A stretch of DNA of 64,000 nt from CAYZXL01 sp964482435 (GCA_964482435.1 CAYZXL010000013.1:42348-106347); one strand, 5' to 3'. Shown: positions 40,536 to 48,400, counted from the stretch's first letter. Numbers and translations: made by a program. Notes: generated from the letters alone by a model not told the origin.

Positions 40536-41879
40536 ATGTCATCTTTGCCTGAGAAAGAACGCATTCTGGTCGTGGACGATTGCCCCAGCACCCTGGAAGT
40601 GGTCGAGCGGAACCTCACAGCGGAGGGATACCAGGTCTTCACATCTCCCGGTGTCGCCGAGGCGGTTGAGGTCCTCGAAGGAGTGAAGGTTGATTTGGTG
40701 ATCACCGACCTGAAGATGCCCAAAATCGGCGGGCTTGACCTCGTCCGCCACGTCAGGGAAAACTTCAAAGACACCGAAGTCATGATGATCACCGCCTACC
40801 CGTCAATCGAAGGAGCTGTCGAGGCGGTCAAAACCGGGGCGGAGGAGTACCTCGCGGTTCCTTTCACCGACAAGGAACTGTTGTCTGCGGTGAGGCGGGC
40901 ACTCGATAAACTGGGTTTGCGAAAATACGGCTGGGGTGCCTCTTCCGAGACCGTTTCCATGCGCCATGGTTTTATTGCCGAGTCGGAAGCGATGCGCAGG
41001 GTCTTCGGCGCCATCACCAAGGCGGCATCCACCTCCGCCACAGCACTCATTACCGGCGAGAGCGGGACCGGCAAAGAGCTCGTCGCCAGGGCCATTCACT
41101 ATGGCAGCGGACGCTCTTCCGCTCCGTTTGTCGCCGTCAATTGCGGGGGCATTCCCGAGGGGCTGCTTGAAAGCGAGCTTTTCGGACACCTCAAGGGAGC
41201 TTTCACAGGAGCGACCGAGTCGCGCGCCGGGTTCTTTCATGCCGCGGACAACGGCAGCATCTTCCTGGACGAGGTCAGCGAGATGAGCCTGTCCATGCAG
41301 GTCAAACTCCTTCGCGTCCTCGAAGACAAAGAGATATGCATGGTCGGATCGAATCGGACGCAGAAAGTGGACGTGAGGATTTTAGCCGCGACGAACAAGC
41401 ATTTGCCGACTCTGGTGAAAAAGGGGACGTTCCGCGAGGACCTTTTTTACCGCCTCAACGTCATCACAATAACCATCCCCCCTCTGCGGGAGAGGGGAGA
41501 CGACACCTTGCTGTTAGCCCGCCACTTTGCGACCAAGTTCTCAAAAGAACTGGGCAAACCCCCATTTCGCTTTTCCGATAATGCGTTACAGGTTCTCAGA
41601 AGCTACGATTGGCCCGGAAACGTCAGAGAACTCGAAAACGTGATACAGCGTCTCGTAGTCATGACCGACGGAGACCTCATCGAGGTGCCGGACCTCCCGG
41701 CTCTCATGCGCTTCTCAGCCCTCCAGGAAAGGGGTTTCACAAGAACCCTCGCCGAAGTCGAACGCGAGTACGTTCACAACGTCCTATCGAGCGTGAACGG
41801 CAATAAGACTCGCGCCGCGCAGATTCTCGGAATAGACCGCAAGACTTTGCGAGAAAAGCTCAAGGACATGGGAACATAG
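40536..41879 (+). CDS. Sigma-54-dependent NtrC-type response regulator
   Basis: Enhancer-binding transcriptional activator, 447 residues. The receiver domain (8-118) has acidic Asp14 and Asp15, phosphoacceptor Asp58 (VITDLKMPK) and Thr86. The invariant receiver lysine, normally in a KPF motif, is Val108 here (YLAVPFTD), so phospho-signalling may be atypical. The AAA+ domain (about 140-370) has Walker A GESGTGKE, the sigma-54 contact loop GAFTGA, Walker B NGSIFLDEVSEM and an arginine-finger region. The C-terminal Fis-type helix-turn-helix reads NGNKTRAAQILGIDRKTLREKLK. It likely acts at the sigma-54 promoter 42095-42110 just downstream. Confidence 0.95.
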   Translation: MSSLPEKERILVVDDCPSTLEVVERNLTAEGYQVFTSPGVAEAVEVLEGVKVDLVITDLKMPKIGGLDLVRHVRENFKDTEVMMITAYPSIEGAVEAVKTGAEEYLAVPFTDKELLSAVRRALDKLGLRKYGWGASSETVSMRHGFIAESEAMRRVFGAITKAASTSATALITGESGTGKELVARAIHYGSGRSSAPFVAVNCGGIPEGLLESELFGHLKGAFTGATESRAGFFHAADNGSIFLDEVSEMSLSMQVKLLRVLEDKEICMVGSNRTQKVDVRILAATNKHLPTLVKKGTFREDLFYRLNVITITIPPLRERGDDTLLLARHFATKFSKELGKPPFRFSDNALQVLRSYDWPGNVRELENVIQRLVVMTDGDLIEVPDLPALMRFSALQERGFTRTLAEVEREYVHNVLSSVNGNKTRAAQILGIDRKTLREKLKDMGT

Positions 41880-41949
41880 CTTGCCCCGAGTCCTGGCGCT
41901 GGAGAGATTCTCCCCGGCGGTTCAAATTTCCCCGCCCCGCATCTGCCTC

Positions 41950-41964
41950 GATGGCGACGCCATC
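41950..41964. promoter_or_regulatory. Candidate NtrC-type enhancer (UAS) palindrome
   Basis: GATGGCGACGCCATC, a perfect 7+1+7 palindrome centred about 164 bp upstream of the predicted sigma-54 start site, the usual distance for enhancer-binding proteins. It lies 70 bp after the regulator gene and lacks a T-run, so a terminator is less likely. Confidence 0.5.
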
Positions 41965-42094
41965 CCGTCACCTTGTCTCATTCAGACCCAGTGCCATTTC
42001 TCGCCGCTACTTGTTGCACCCCTTTGGGTTAGCCCACCGTTCACTCGCTCTCACTCCGGTTTCGCCTCCGTAAGATGCCCACCCTTTCCCGCCA

Positions 42095-42110
42095 TGGCAT
42101 AGCCCTTGCA
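42095..42110 (+). promoter_or_regulatory. Sigma-54 (RpoN) promoter of the redox operon
   Basis: TGGCATAGCCCTTGCA. It has GG at -24 and GC at -12 with exactly 10 bases between them, and TTGCA is perfect. It differs from the consensus TGGCAC-N5-TTGCA only at the C after GGCA. Start near 42121, about 38 nt before the GTG of the first operon gene. An NtrC-type activator gene lies directly upstream. Confidence 0.75.
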
Positions 42111-42158
42111 CCCTTCCTCCCCGCTGACAGTCAAAAAATGCAGAGCGAGGAAACCGCT

Positions 42159-42449
42159 GTGACAGGAAACGCAAAATACCACGGTCTATGCTCGACGTGC
42201 ACGCATCCGCCAAACTGCACGTTTCCAAAAGACCCCAACAGACCAGTGCTCCACTGCGAGGAGTACGACGGCTACGAACCTCCTCGCGCGAGGACTTCCG
42301 GCGAGGGGGCGGTCGTGCTTCGCCCGTCGCCCACTGACAACGAGGATTTAACTAAACTCATGGGCTTGTGCTGCAATTGTGAGAACCGTTACGACTGCGC
42401 CTGTCCAAAGCCCGAAGGGGGCATCTGGCATTGTGAGGAGTACCAATAG
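42159..42449 (+). CDS. Small Cys-rich protein with duplicated metal-binding motif
   Basis: First gene of the sigma-54 operon; 96 residues from a GTG at 42159, chosen because GAGGAA lies 7 bases upstream. It carries two copies of a Cys motif: GLCSTCTHPPNC ... HCEEY (Cys11, 14, 20, 33) and GLCCNCENRYDCACPK ... WHCEEY (Cys71, 74, 80, 82, 92), joined by a polar linker. Such C-x2-C-x5-C ... HCEEY units look suited to bind Zn2+ or an Fe-S cluster. Similar short proteins occur beside redox enzymes in anaerobes; the biochemical role is not known to me. It is followed one base later by the NuoE-like gene and so is probably translated with it. Confidence 0.75.
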   Translation: MTGNAKYHGLCSTCTHPPNCTFPKDPNRPVLHCEEYDGYEPPRARTSGEGAVVLRPSPTDNEDLTKLMGLCCNCENRYDCACPKPEGGIWHCEEYQ

Positions 42450-42450
42450 G

Positions 42451-43005
42451 ATGAAACACACCATCGCTGCCTCACCCAAGGAAGACACCCGTATGGAAGA
42501 AGACATGGACTCAAAGAATGTTCTGAGAATCCTCGAGAAGCACAACGACGACCAGGGCGCGCTTATCTCGATTCTTGAGGAGGTCCAGTCAGAGTATGGT
42601 TACCTTCCCGAACGGGCGCTGCGAACCGTAGCCGCAGTCTCCGGCCGGTCGCTGATTGATGTATATGGCGTCGCAACGTTCTACCGCTCGTTCAGGTTGC
42701 AGCCACGAGGCAAGCACCTCATATGCGCCTGCCTGGGCACGGCCTGCCACGTACGCGGCGCACCGGCGGTTTTGGAGGAGTTCGAGCGGCAGCTCGGAAT
42801 CCGCTCCGGCGAAACCACGCCCGACGGAGAGTTCACTTTAGAGACGGTGAACTGCCTGGGTGCTTGCGCGGTGGGGCCAATCGTCGTTGCGGACGGCCAT
42901 TACTTCCCGAACGTCAACGCCCTACAGGTCCTGAAAGTCCTGGAGATGGCCCGGTCCGGATTGGATACCCTCGAGGCGCCGGCCACGGCCGCTTCGGACA
43001 GATGA
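42451..43005 (+). CDS. NuoE-like [2Fe-2S] thioredoxin-fold diaphorase subunit
   Basis: Small electron-transfer subunit of an NADH-dependent complex (NuoE/HndA/HydC type). It has 184 residues from the ATG at 42451; a second ATG at 42493 with AAGGA upstream is an alternative start. The helical N-terminal half contains ILEEVQSEYGYLPERAL and VYGVATFYRSF, and the thioredoxin-like half holds the four ligands Cys94 and Cys99 (CLGTACH) and Cys135 and Cys139 (CLGACAVGP), the standard C-x4-C ... C-x3-C pattern. It partners with the NuoF-like protein encoded 15 bp downstream. The C-terminal tail is a little longer than usual. Confidence 0.93.
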   Translation: MKHTIAASPKEDTRMEEDMDSKNVLRILEKHNDDQGALISILEEVQSEYGYLPERALRTVAAVSGRSLIDVYGVATFYRSFRLQPRGKHLICACLGTACHVRGAPAVLEEFERQLGIRSGETTPDGEFTLETVNCLGACAVGPIVVADGHYFPNVNALQVLKVLEMARSGLDTLEAPATAASDR

Positions 43006-43020
43006 GGAACGGGGCCTCCA

Positions 43021-44871
43021 ATGGGACGACTGAATTCTGTGGCTCATTTTGAAGCTTTCCAGGGGCGACTCCTCGGCGAGCGGGATTCCAACATACCCAC
43101 CATAGTCATTCCTGCGGGCACCTGCGGCCAGGCCAGCGGCGCCAATGACCTTATTCGCATAACAAAAGAGCAGATTCGAAAAAGGGGGTTGAAGGGCAGG
43201 ATTTCTCTTCGTGTCACCGGCTGTCATGGCTTCTGCCAGGCGGAACCTTCCGTGCTCGTGGAGCCGGGGCGGACGTTTTATCCGAGGGTCGAGCCGGACG
43301 CCATGGCGCAAATCGTCGCGGCTGTGGCAAGGGGAGAGGTTCTCGAAGAATTTCTTTTCAGAGACCCGGAGACGGGCACACCCCTCCGCAGCCAGGACGA
43401 GTTGCCCTTCTTCAAGAAGCAGGTTCGGACAATTCTCTCTCGCAATGAGAAAGTTGACCCGCTTCGCATCGAAAGCTACGTCGAGAATGGCGGATATTCC
43501 GCACTCGTGAAGGTCCTCGAACGCAACGACCCTGAATGGCTGCTGGAACAGGTGAAGGCTTCCGGCTTACGCGGGCGGGGCGGCGCCGGGTTTCCCACGG
43601 GACTCAAATGGGAGATGTTGGCCAGACAATCGAACGGTCGCGGCAAGTTTCTTGTCTGCAACGCGGACGAAGGCGATCCCGGCGCCTACATGGACCGCAG
43701 CGTGCTGGAGGGAAATCCCCATGGCATTATCGAGGGAATGATTATCGGCGCGTTTGCGACCGGGGCTACGCAGGGGGTCATCTATGTCCGAAATGAATAC
43801 CCACTGGCCATCAAGCACGTAAGCATTGCTCTCGAGCACGCTCAAGACCTTGGCCTGTTGGGCGAAAACATTCTCGGAACCGGATTTTCCTTTGATGTCA
43901 GGATGGTCAGGGGTGCCGGCGCATTCGTCTGCGGAGAGGAGACGGCCCTTATGCGGTCTATCGAGGGGAAGATGCCAGAGCCGCGCCAGCGACCTCCTTT
44001 TCCGGTGCAAAAAGGTGTTGACGGCAAGCCTACGGCTATCAACAACGTGGAAACCTGGGCGAACATTCCCATCATCATCGAGCGGGGTGCGCGAGCCTTC
44101 GCCAGGATTGGAACCAGAAACAACTCCGGTACAAAGATTTTTAGCCTCGTCGGGAAAATCAAGAATACCGGCCTGGTTGAAATCCCGATGGGCATCCCCA
44201 TCAAGGACATTGTCTATGACATCGGCGGTGGGGCCGTCGGCGAGGCCCCGATCAAGGCTGTTCAAACCGGAGGGCCGTCCGGCGGCTGCATTCCCGCTGA
44301 CCGGTTTGAGCTTCCGATTGACTACGATAGTCTGAGCGAGGCGGGGTCAATGATGGGGTCGGGCGGGATGATCGTCATGGACGAAAACACCTGCATGGTG
44401 GACATCGCCAGGTACTTCACGAAATTTCTCAAAGACGAGTCGTGCGGCAAGTGCTTCACCTGCCGCAAGGGGACGCAGAGGATGTTCGAGATCCTCGACG
44501 ACATCTCCGCAGGCAGGGGAACACGAGACCAGCTCGACCTTCTCGACGAACTTGCCCGCGTGATCAAAGACACGACAATGTGCGGTCTGGGGCAGACAGC
44601 CCCCAATCCTGTTCTTTCCACCCTGCGATATTTTCGGGATGAATATCTGGAGCACGTCGAGGGCAGGCGCTGCCCGGCAGGGGTGTGCAAGGAACTGATT
44701 ACCTATTTCATCAGCGAAGAGTGCGTGGGATGTCAGGCTTGCGTACGTGCCTGCCCGGCAGACGCCATCAAGGGCGAAAAGAAGCAGCAGCACGTTATTG
44801 ATACTGAACTGTGCATCAAATGCGGGACGTGCAGAACGGTGTGCAAGGTCGCCGCGGTTGAAGTCATATAG
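43021..44871 (+). CDS. NuoF-like NADH-binding FMN/Fe-S flavoprotein (HydB/HndC type)
   Basis: NADH-oxidising (or NAD-reducing) subunit, 616 residues. Domains: N-terminal thioredoxin-like [2Fe-2S] domain (1-110; Cys35, Cys68, Cys72), FMN/NADH core (about 140-440) with GLRGRGGAGFPTGLKW and CNADEGDPGAYMDRS, a SLBB domain, then the N3-type [4Fe-4S] site in ESCGKCFTCRKG ... TMCGLG. The C-terminus is a two-cluster ferredoxin domain (CVGCQACVRACPADAIKG ... CIKCGTCRTVCKVAAV). The extra N- and C-terminal domains are those of bifurcating-hydrogenase-type HydB/HndC, not respiratory NuoF. They would give it an exit to ferredoxin. It is encoded between the NuoE-like and NuoG-N-like genes. Confidence 0.95.
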   Translation: MGRLNSVAHFEAFQGRLLGERDSNIPTIVIPAGTCGQASGANDLIRITKEQIRKRGLKGRISLRVTGCHGFCQAEPSVLVEPGRTFYPRVEPDAMAQIVAAVARGEVLEEFLFRDPETGTPLRSQDELPFFKKQVRTILSRNEKVDPLRIESYVENGGYSALVKVLERNDPEWLLEQVKASGLRGRGGAGFPTGLKWEMLARQSNGRGKFLVCNADEGDPGAYMDRSVLEGNPHGIIEGMIIGAFATGATQGVIYVRNEYPLAIKHVSIALEHAQDLGLLGENILGTGFSFDVRMVRGAGAFVCGEETALMRSIEGKMPEPRQRPPFPVQKGVDGKPTAINNVETWANIPIIIERGARAFARIGTRNNSGTKIFSLVGKIKNTGLVEIPMGIPIKDIVYDIGGGAVGEAPIKAVQTGGPSGGCIPADRFELPIDYDSLSEAGSMMGSGGMIVMDENTCMVDIARYFTKFLKDESCGKCFTCRKGTQRMFEILDDISAGRGTRDQLDLLDELARVIKDTTMCGLGQTAPNPVLSTLRYFRDEYLEHVEGRRCPAGVCKELITYFISEECVGCQACVRACPADAIKGEKKQQHVIDTELCIKCGTCRTVCKVAAVEVI

Positions 44872-44939
44872 CGCGGACCACGAAGAACGCGTCCTGCCGG
44901 CGCCGGAAGGGTCGGCAGGTAGGTGATACGGAGGAAGCC

Positions 44940-45629
44940 GTGAGGCCGATGGTCAAAGTCATCATCAACGGACTGCCTGTTTCGGTCGAAGAAGGAACAA
45001 CGCTCCTGGAAGCGGCAAGGTTCATGGGATTTCCTGTTCCGACCCTCTGCCACATGGATGGGTTGTCCCCCTACGGAGCGTGCCGGCTGTGCGTCGTAGA
45101 AATTGGAGAGGGGCCGAGCACAAAACTCGTCTCGTCATGCACCTACCCGGCTGTGGAGGGACTCAAGGTCCGCACAGCTTCAAAACGGGTCGTCCGGGCA
45201 CGAAAAATTGTCCTGGAGCTCTTGCTCGGTTCCTGTCCGCAGTCCAAGACCATCCAGGACTTGGCCGCGGCCCATGGCGTCCACCAGCAGCGCTTCAAGC
45301 AGGAGCACGAGGATTGCATCCTGTGCGGCTTATGCGTTCGGATGTGCGAAGAGCAGATGATGGCAAAAGCCATCGGCTTTCGCAGCCGGGGCGACAAAAG
45401 AAGCATCGGCACACCGTTTGACGTGCAGTCGGAAGTCTGCCGCCTTTGCGGTGGCTGCATGTTCGTCTGCCCGGCGTGCCAACTTCGGTGCACCTACGCC
45501 GAACCGGAGAAGGCGGTCTGTGGCGGGTGTGAAAACATTTCGCCTCCTTGCGTCGAGAAGGAAAAGTTCCGTGATTTGATGTGCTATATGGACCCTTGTG
45601 TCGCATGTGAGATAGAGAAGAACCTGTGA
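44940..45629 (+). CDS. NuoG-N/HydA-N-like Fe-S protein lacking a catalytic domain
   Basis: A 229-residue iron-sulfur protein that resembles only the N-terminal electron wire of NuoG or [FeFe]-hydrogenase. GTG start at 44940 with GGAGGAAG. The [2Fe-2S] ferredoxin domain has Cys37, Cys48, Cys51, Cys67. The following helix reads LELLLGSCPQSK, so the His/Cys-ligated [4Fe-4S] site of NuoG is missing. Two [4Fe-4S] sites come next (CILCGLCVRMC; CRLCGGCMFVCPAC) and then a Cys-rich tail (CGGCENISPPC, YMDPCVACE) that may hold one more cluster. No H-cluster or molybdopterin motif. It probably connects the NADH module to the FMN protein encoded 19 bp downstream. Confidence 0.85.
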   Translation: MRPMVKVIINGLPVSVEEGTTLLEAARFMGFPVPTLCHMDGLSPYGACRLCVVEIGEGPSTKLVSSCTYPAVEGLKVRTASKRVVRARKIVLELLLGSCPQSKTIQDLAAAHGVHQQRFKQEHEDCILCGLCVRMCEEQMMAKAIGFRSRGDKRSIGTPFDVQSEVCRLCGGCMFVCPACQLRCTYAEPEKAVCGGCENISPPCVEKEKFRDLMCYMDPCVACEIEKNL

Positions 45630-45648
45630 AGATAAGGAGTGTGAGCAA

Positions 45649-47238
45649 ATGACAGTGACGCTTTCCAGAATAAACGCCTCAGCGGCAACTCTGACAAAAA
45701 ACAGGACCGACGGTTCCGTCGTCCCCGCCTCCGGGATGTGCGTCACCTGCGTGGACGGCTGCATCGGCATGTGCGAGATAGGGAAGTCTGCATACCGGGG
45801 GCACGAGGTCATCTATCCGCAGCCCTTCGGGGTGGTAACCACCGCCGCCGAGAAAACCTACCCCCTCGATTATTCGCACTTCAGCATCATGGGGACAGCC
45901 GTGGGAGCCCACGGCATCGAGCCGGACAGCGATAAAGCTATCTTCCCGGCAGTCAACCTCGAAGTTGCGCTTGGCCACGATAAGCGGCTGAAGTTCCGTT
46001 ATCCCTGGATCCTCTCCGCGATGGGCTCTACGGACATCGCCAGGAACAACTGGGAAGGTCTGGCAATCGGCTCCGCCCTGGCAGGCACCGGTCTGACCAT
46101 TGGCGAGAACGTTGTGGGTATGGACCCACAGTCCGTTATCAGGAACGGCCGAGTCGTTGACACCGTTGACCTGAAGCGCCGCGTCAAGCTCTACAAGAGC
46201 CATCAGCGAGATGGTTACGGCGCCATCGTCTTGCAGGCGAACATCGAGGATACCCGGCTCGGCGTCCAGGAATATGCCATTAACGAGCTTGGGGTGGAGT
46301 GCGTCGAACTCAAGTGGGGGCAAGGCGCCAAAGACATCGGCGGCGAAGTCAAAATCAGGGACTTGAAAAAGGCTCAGCTCCTGTACGAGCGTGGGTACAT
46401 AGTTCTTCCAAACCCGACCGACCCTATCGTGATTAAGTCCTTTCAACGGGGCGCCTTCCGGGAATTTGAGAGGCATTCCAGGGTGGGAATGGTCACCGAG
46501 GAATCATTTGCCAGAAGGGTGGAGGAGCTGCGACGCGCCGGGGCAAAGCACATTTTTCTCAAAACCGGCGCCTATCGGCCTGCGGACCTCGCCCGGGCGG
46601 TCCTGTTTGCCTCTCGCTACAAGCTCGATGTTCTGACCGTTGACGGGGCAGGAGGTGGCACTGGTATGAGCCCATGGCGCATGATGAACGAGTGGGGGGT
46701 GCCGCCCGTTGAGCTGCACTCCCTTCTCTATAAGTACGCCAAACGGCTTGCCGAAAAGGGCGAATATCTGCCGGCGCTCGCGGTAGCAGGCGGGTTCGCA
46801 TTCGAGGACCAAATCTTCAAAGGACTTGCCCTCGGCGCTCCGTTCGTGAGACTTATCGGCATGGCGCGCGCTCCCATTGCCGCTGCAATGGTCGGTAAGA
46901 CAATCGGCCTCGCCATCAGCAACGGCCAGGTCCCCGTCTATATCGAGCGGTTTGGCAGCTCCATAGACGAGATTTTCGTCACCGCAGCCGCCTTGAGAGA
47001 GGAGTTGGGGGACGACGAATTCGAGAAGCTACCCACCGGCGCCATCGGCCTTTACACGTACTACGAGCGTCTTGCGCAAGGGCTGCGCCAGCTCATGGCC
47101 GGCAGCCGGAAGTTTGCTCTTGAGCATCTGTCGCGGGACGATATCGCATCCCTTACCCCTGAAGCGGCAAAGGTGAGCGGCATCCCTTACGTTATGGATG
47201 TGGATCAGACCGAGGTTGAGGAAATTCTCGAAGGCTGA
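45649..47238 (+). CDS. FMN-binding glutamate-synthase-like protein
   Basis: A 529-residue protein whose core (about 90-480) is the FMN-binding TIM barrel of glutamate synthase large subunits: LKWGQGAKDIGGEVK, LTVDGAGGGTGMSPWRMMNEWGVP and VAGGFAFEDQIFKGLALGA. It has no N-terminal glutaminase (class II amidotransferase) domain and no C-terminal GXGXG domain, so it cannot itself release ammonia from glutamine. Its N-terminus has an unusual Cys cluster (CVTCVDGCIGMCEIG; Cys31, 34, 38, 42) that could hold a [4Fe-4S] centre, while the [3Fe-4S] motif of ordinary GltB is absent. As the last gene of the operon with NuoE/F/G-like genes, it is the likely catalytic subunit: NH3- or other-substrate-linked reductase or oxidase using NADH or ferredoxin. 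The true reaction is not established. Confidence 0.88.
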   Translation: MTVTLSRINASAATLTKNRTDGSVVPASGMCVTCVDGCIGMCEIGKSAYRGHEVIYPQPFGVVTTAAEKTYPLDYSHFSIMGTAVGAHGIEPDSDKAIFPAVNLEVALGHDKRLKFRYPWILSAMGSTDIARNNWEGLAIGSALAGTGLTIGENVVGMDPQSVIRNGRVVDTVDLKRRVKLYKSHQRDGYGAIVLQANIEDTRLGVQEYAINELGVECVELKWGQGAKDIGGEVKIRDLKKAQLLYERGYIVLPNPTDPIVIKSFQRGAFREFERHSRVGMVTEESFARRVEELRRAGAKHIFLKTGAYRPADLARAVLFASRYKLDVLTVDGAGGGTGMSPWRMMNEWGVPPVELHSLLYKYAKRLAEKGEYLPALAVAGGFAFEDQIFKGLALGAPFVRLIGMARAPIAAAMVGKTIGLAISNGQVPVYIERFGSSIDEIFVTAAALREELGDDEFEKLPTGAIGLYTYYERLAQGLRQLMAGSRKFALEHLSRDDIASLTPEAAKVSGIPYVMDVDQTEVEEILEG

Positions 47239-47791
47239 CCTCTCCAAAAAAATGCCCACCAGTTGGAAAAGGGCTTCCTGTCGCTTCGGCGCGGGATAAG
47301 TGCCATCCGAGCAATCCCCCCCTGCAAAGGCGAATGCCGCCGTCGTGCTCGGACTACTCCACGGAGCAGGCACTTCCTTCCGAATCGCCCCCATTACAGC
47401 CCCCCGGTCGCCGTAGCGCGATTTAAGCTCTTATTCACTTTCCATTGTGATAGCTCTCACTACCCTGAAAATAGCCGCTACACGGCCTGCGGGGACTCTC
47501 TCGCAAAGCCGCGAAGGACGCAAAGGAGCAAGCCCGTGAACTCCTGGCGTCTTTGCGCCTTGGCGAGAAAAAACGGGCCCCATAGGGGCATTTTCATGGT
47601 CTCCGGGTGTGCGAAGCTCATGAAAGACTGTGGTATGATTTGCTCGCGACCCGTGGGAATCGCGGGGGGACTTTGGATTTCACGATGCGTGACAAATTGA
47701 CGCAGTCGCGGGGTGGCCGCGAAAAAACCCAACATTTCCGCCGCAAAAGTCACTCACCTCTTAGATAAAGGTCTCAGAGCGGAAAGGTGCT
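47239..47791. other. Intergenic region with CGCAAAG inverted repeat
   Basis: A 553-bp gap between the redox operon and the ECF sigma gene. It holds the imperfect inverted repeat 47499-47570 (separate entry). TATGAT at 47635-47640 could be a -10 for the sigma gene, without a clear -35. No gene apparent. Confidence 0.5.
47499..47570. repeat. CGCAAAG-type imperfect inverted repeat
   Basis: Left arm 47499-47528 (TCTCGCAAAGCCGCGAAG...) and right arm 47541-47570 (...CTTTGCGCCTTGGCGAGA) are imperfectly complementary over about 30 bases with a 12-base loop. It belongs to a class of dispersed hairpin repeats seen in many environmental genomes. Confidence 0.75.
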
Positions 47792-48400
47792 GTGCAACAG
47801 GAATTGACCACGCTTCTTCTTCGGGCTAAGAGCGGTAGCGAAGAGGCTTTCTCCGACCTGGTGCAGAGATTGGAGGGCAGGGTTTACCGAGGCGCGCTCG
47901 CCCTCACAGCCAATACCGACGATGCCAGAGATTTGACACAGGAAACATTCATCAGAGCCTACCTGGGAGTCGGTCGCTTCAGGGAGAAGTGCTCGCCGTT
48001 TACCTGGGTTTACGGCATCCTCTTAAACGTGTTCCGAGAGTGGCTCAGGCAGAACAGCAAGCTGAGGGTTGTGAGTCTCGACGCCGCTTCGGCAAAGGAT
48101 GATGCGTGGAATTGGAGTGAAATTGAGCCACAAGCCCCCGACCTGCCTCCTGGCGAAACCAGGGAGACGGTGACGCTCATCTACTGGGCCATATCTCGCC
48201 TACCAGGCAAGCAACGAATGGCCATTGTGATGCGATATCTGGAGGACATGTCCTACGGAGAGATTGCAGGGGCAATGCGATGCTCCATCGGAACCGTGAA
48301 ATCTCAGATTCATGACGCAAGGGTGAGGCTGGACAATGAGCTCAGTGCTCAAGGCATCCTGCTCGGCCGGAAACTTCGCCCGGATGAACCAAAGGCTTGA
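47792..48400 (+). CDS. ECF-type RNA polymerase sigma factor
   Basis: Extracytoplasmic-function sigma-70 factor, 202 residues, directing RNA polymerase to a specific regulon. GTG start at 47792 with GGAAAGG upstream. Region 2 is clear (FSDLVQRLEGRVYRGALAL ... DARDLTQETFIRAYLGVGRF, with FTWVYGILLNVFREWLR), and region 4 is clear (RLPGKQRMAIVMRYLEDMSY, GEIAGAMRCSIGTVKSQIHDAR). A Pro-rich linker joins them. A zinc-binding anti-sigma gene follows 28 bp downstream, so activity is probably held in check by that membrane protein. The next gene, a very large NHL propeller protein, may belong to the same transcript or regulon. Confidence 0.95.
   Translation: MQQELTTLLLRAKSGSEEAFSDLVQRLEGRVYRGALALTANTDDARDLTQETFIRAYLGVGRFREKCSPFTWVYGILLNVFREWLRQNSKLRVVSLDAASAKDDAWNWSEIEPQAPDLPPGETRETVTLIYWAISRLPGKQRMAIVMRYLEDMSYGEIAGAMRCSIGTVKSQIHDARVRLDNELSAQGILLGRKLRPDEPKA

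Noticed and set aside
42451..45629. [FeFe]-hydrogenase operon (HydABC/HndABCD)
   Set aside because: NuoE- and NuoF-like subunits fit, but the third protein lacks any H-cluster cysteine motif, and no hydrogenase gene follows.
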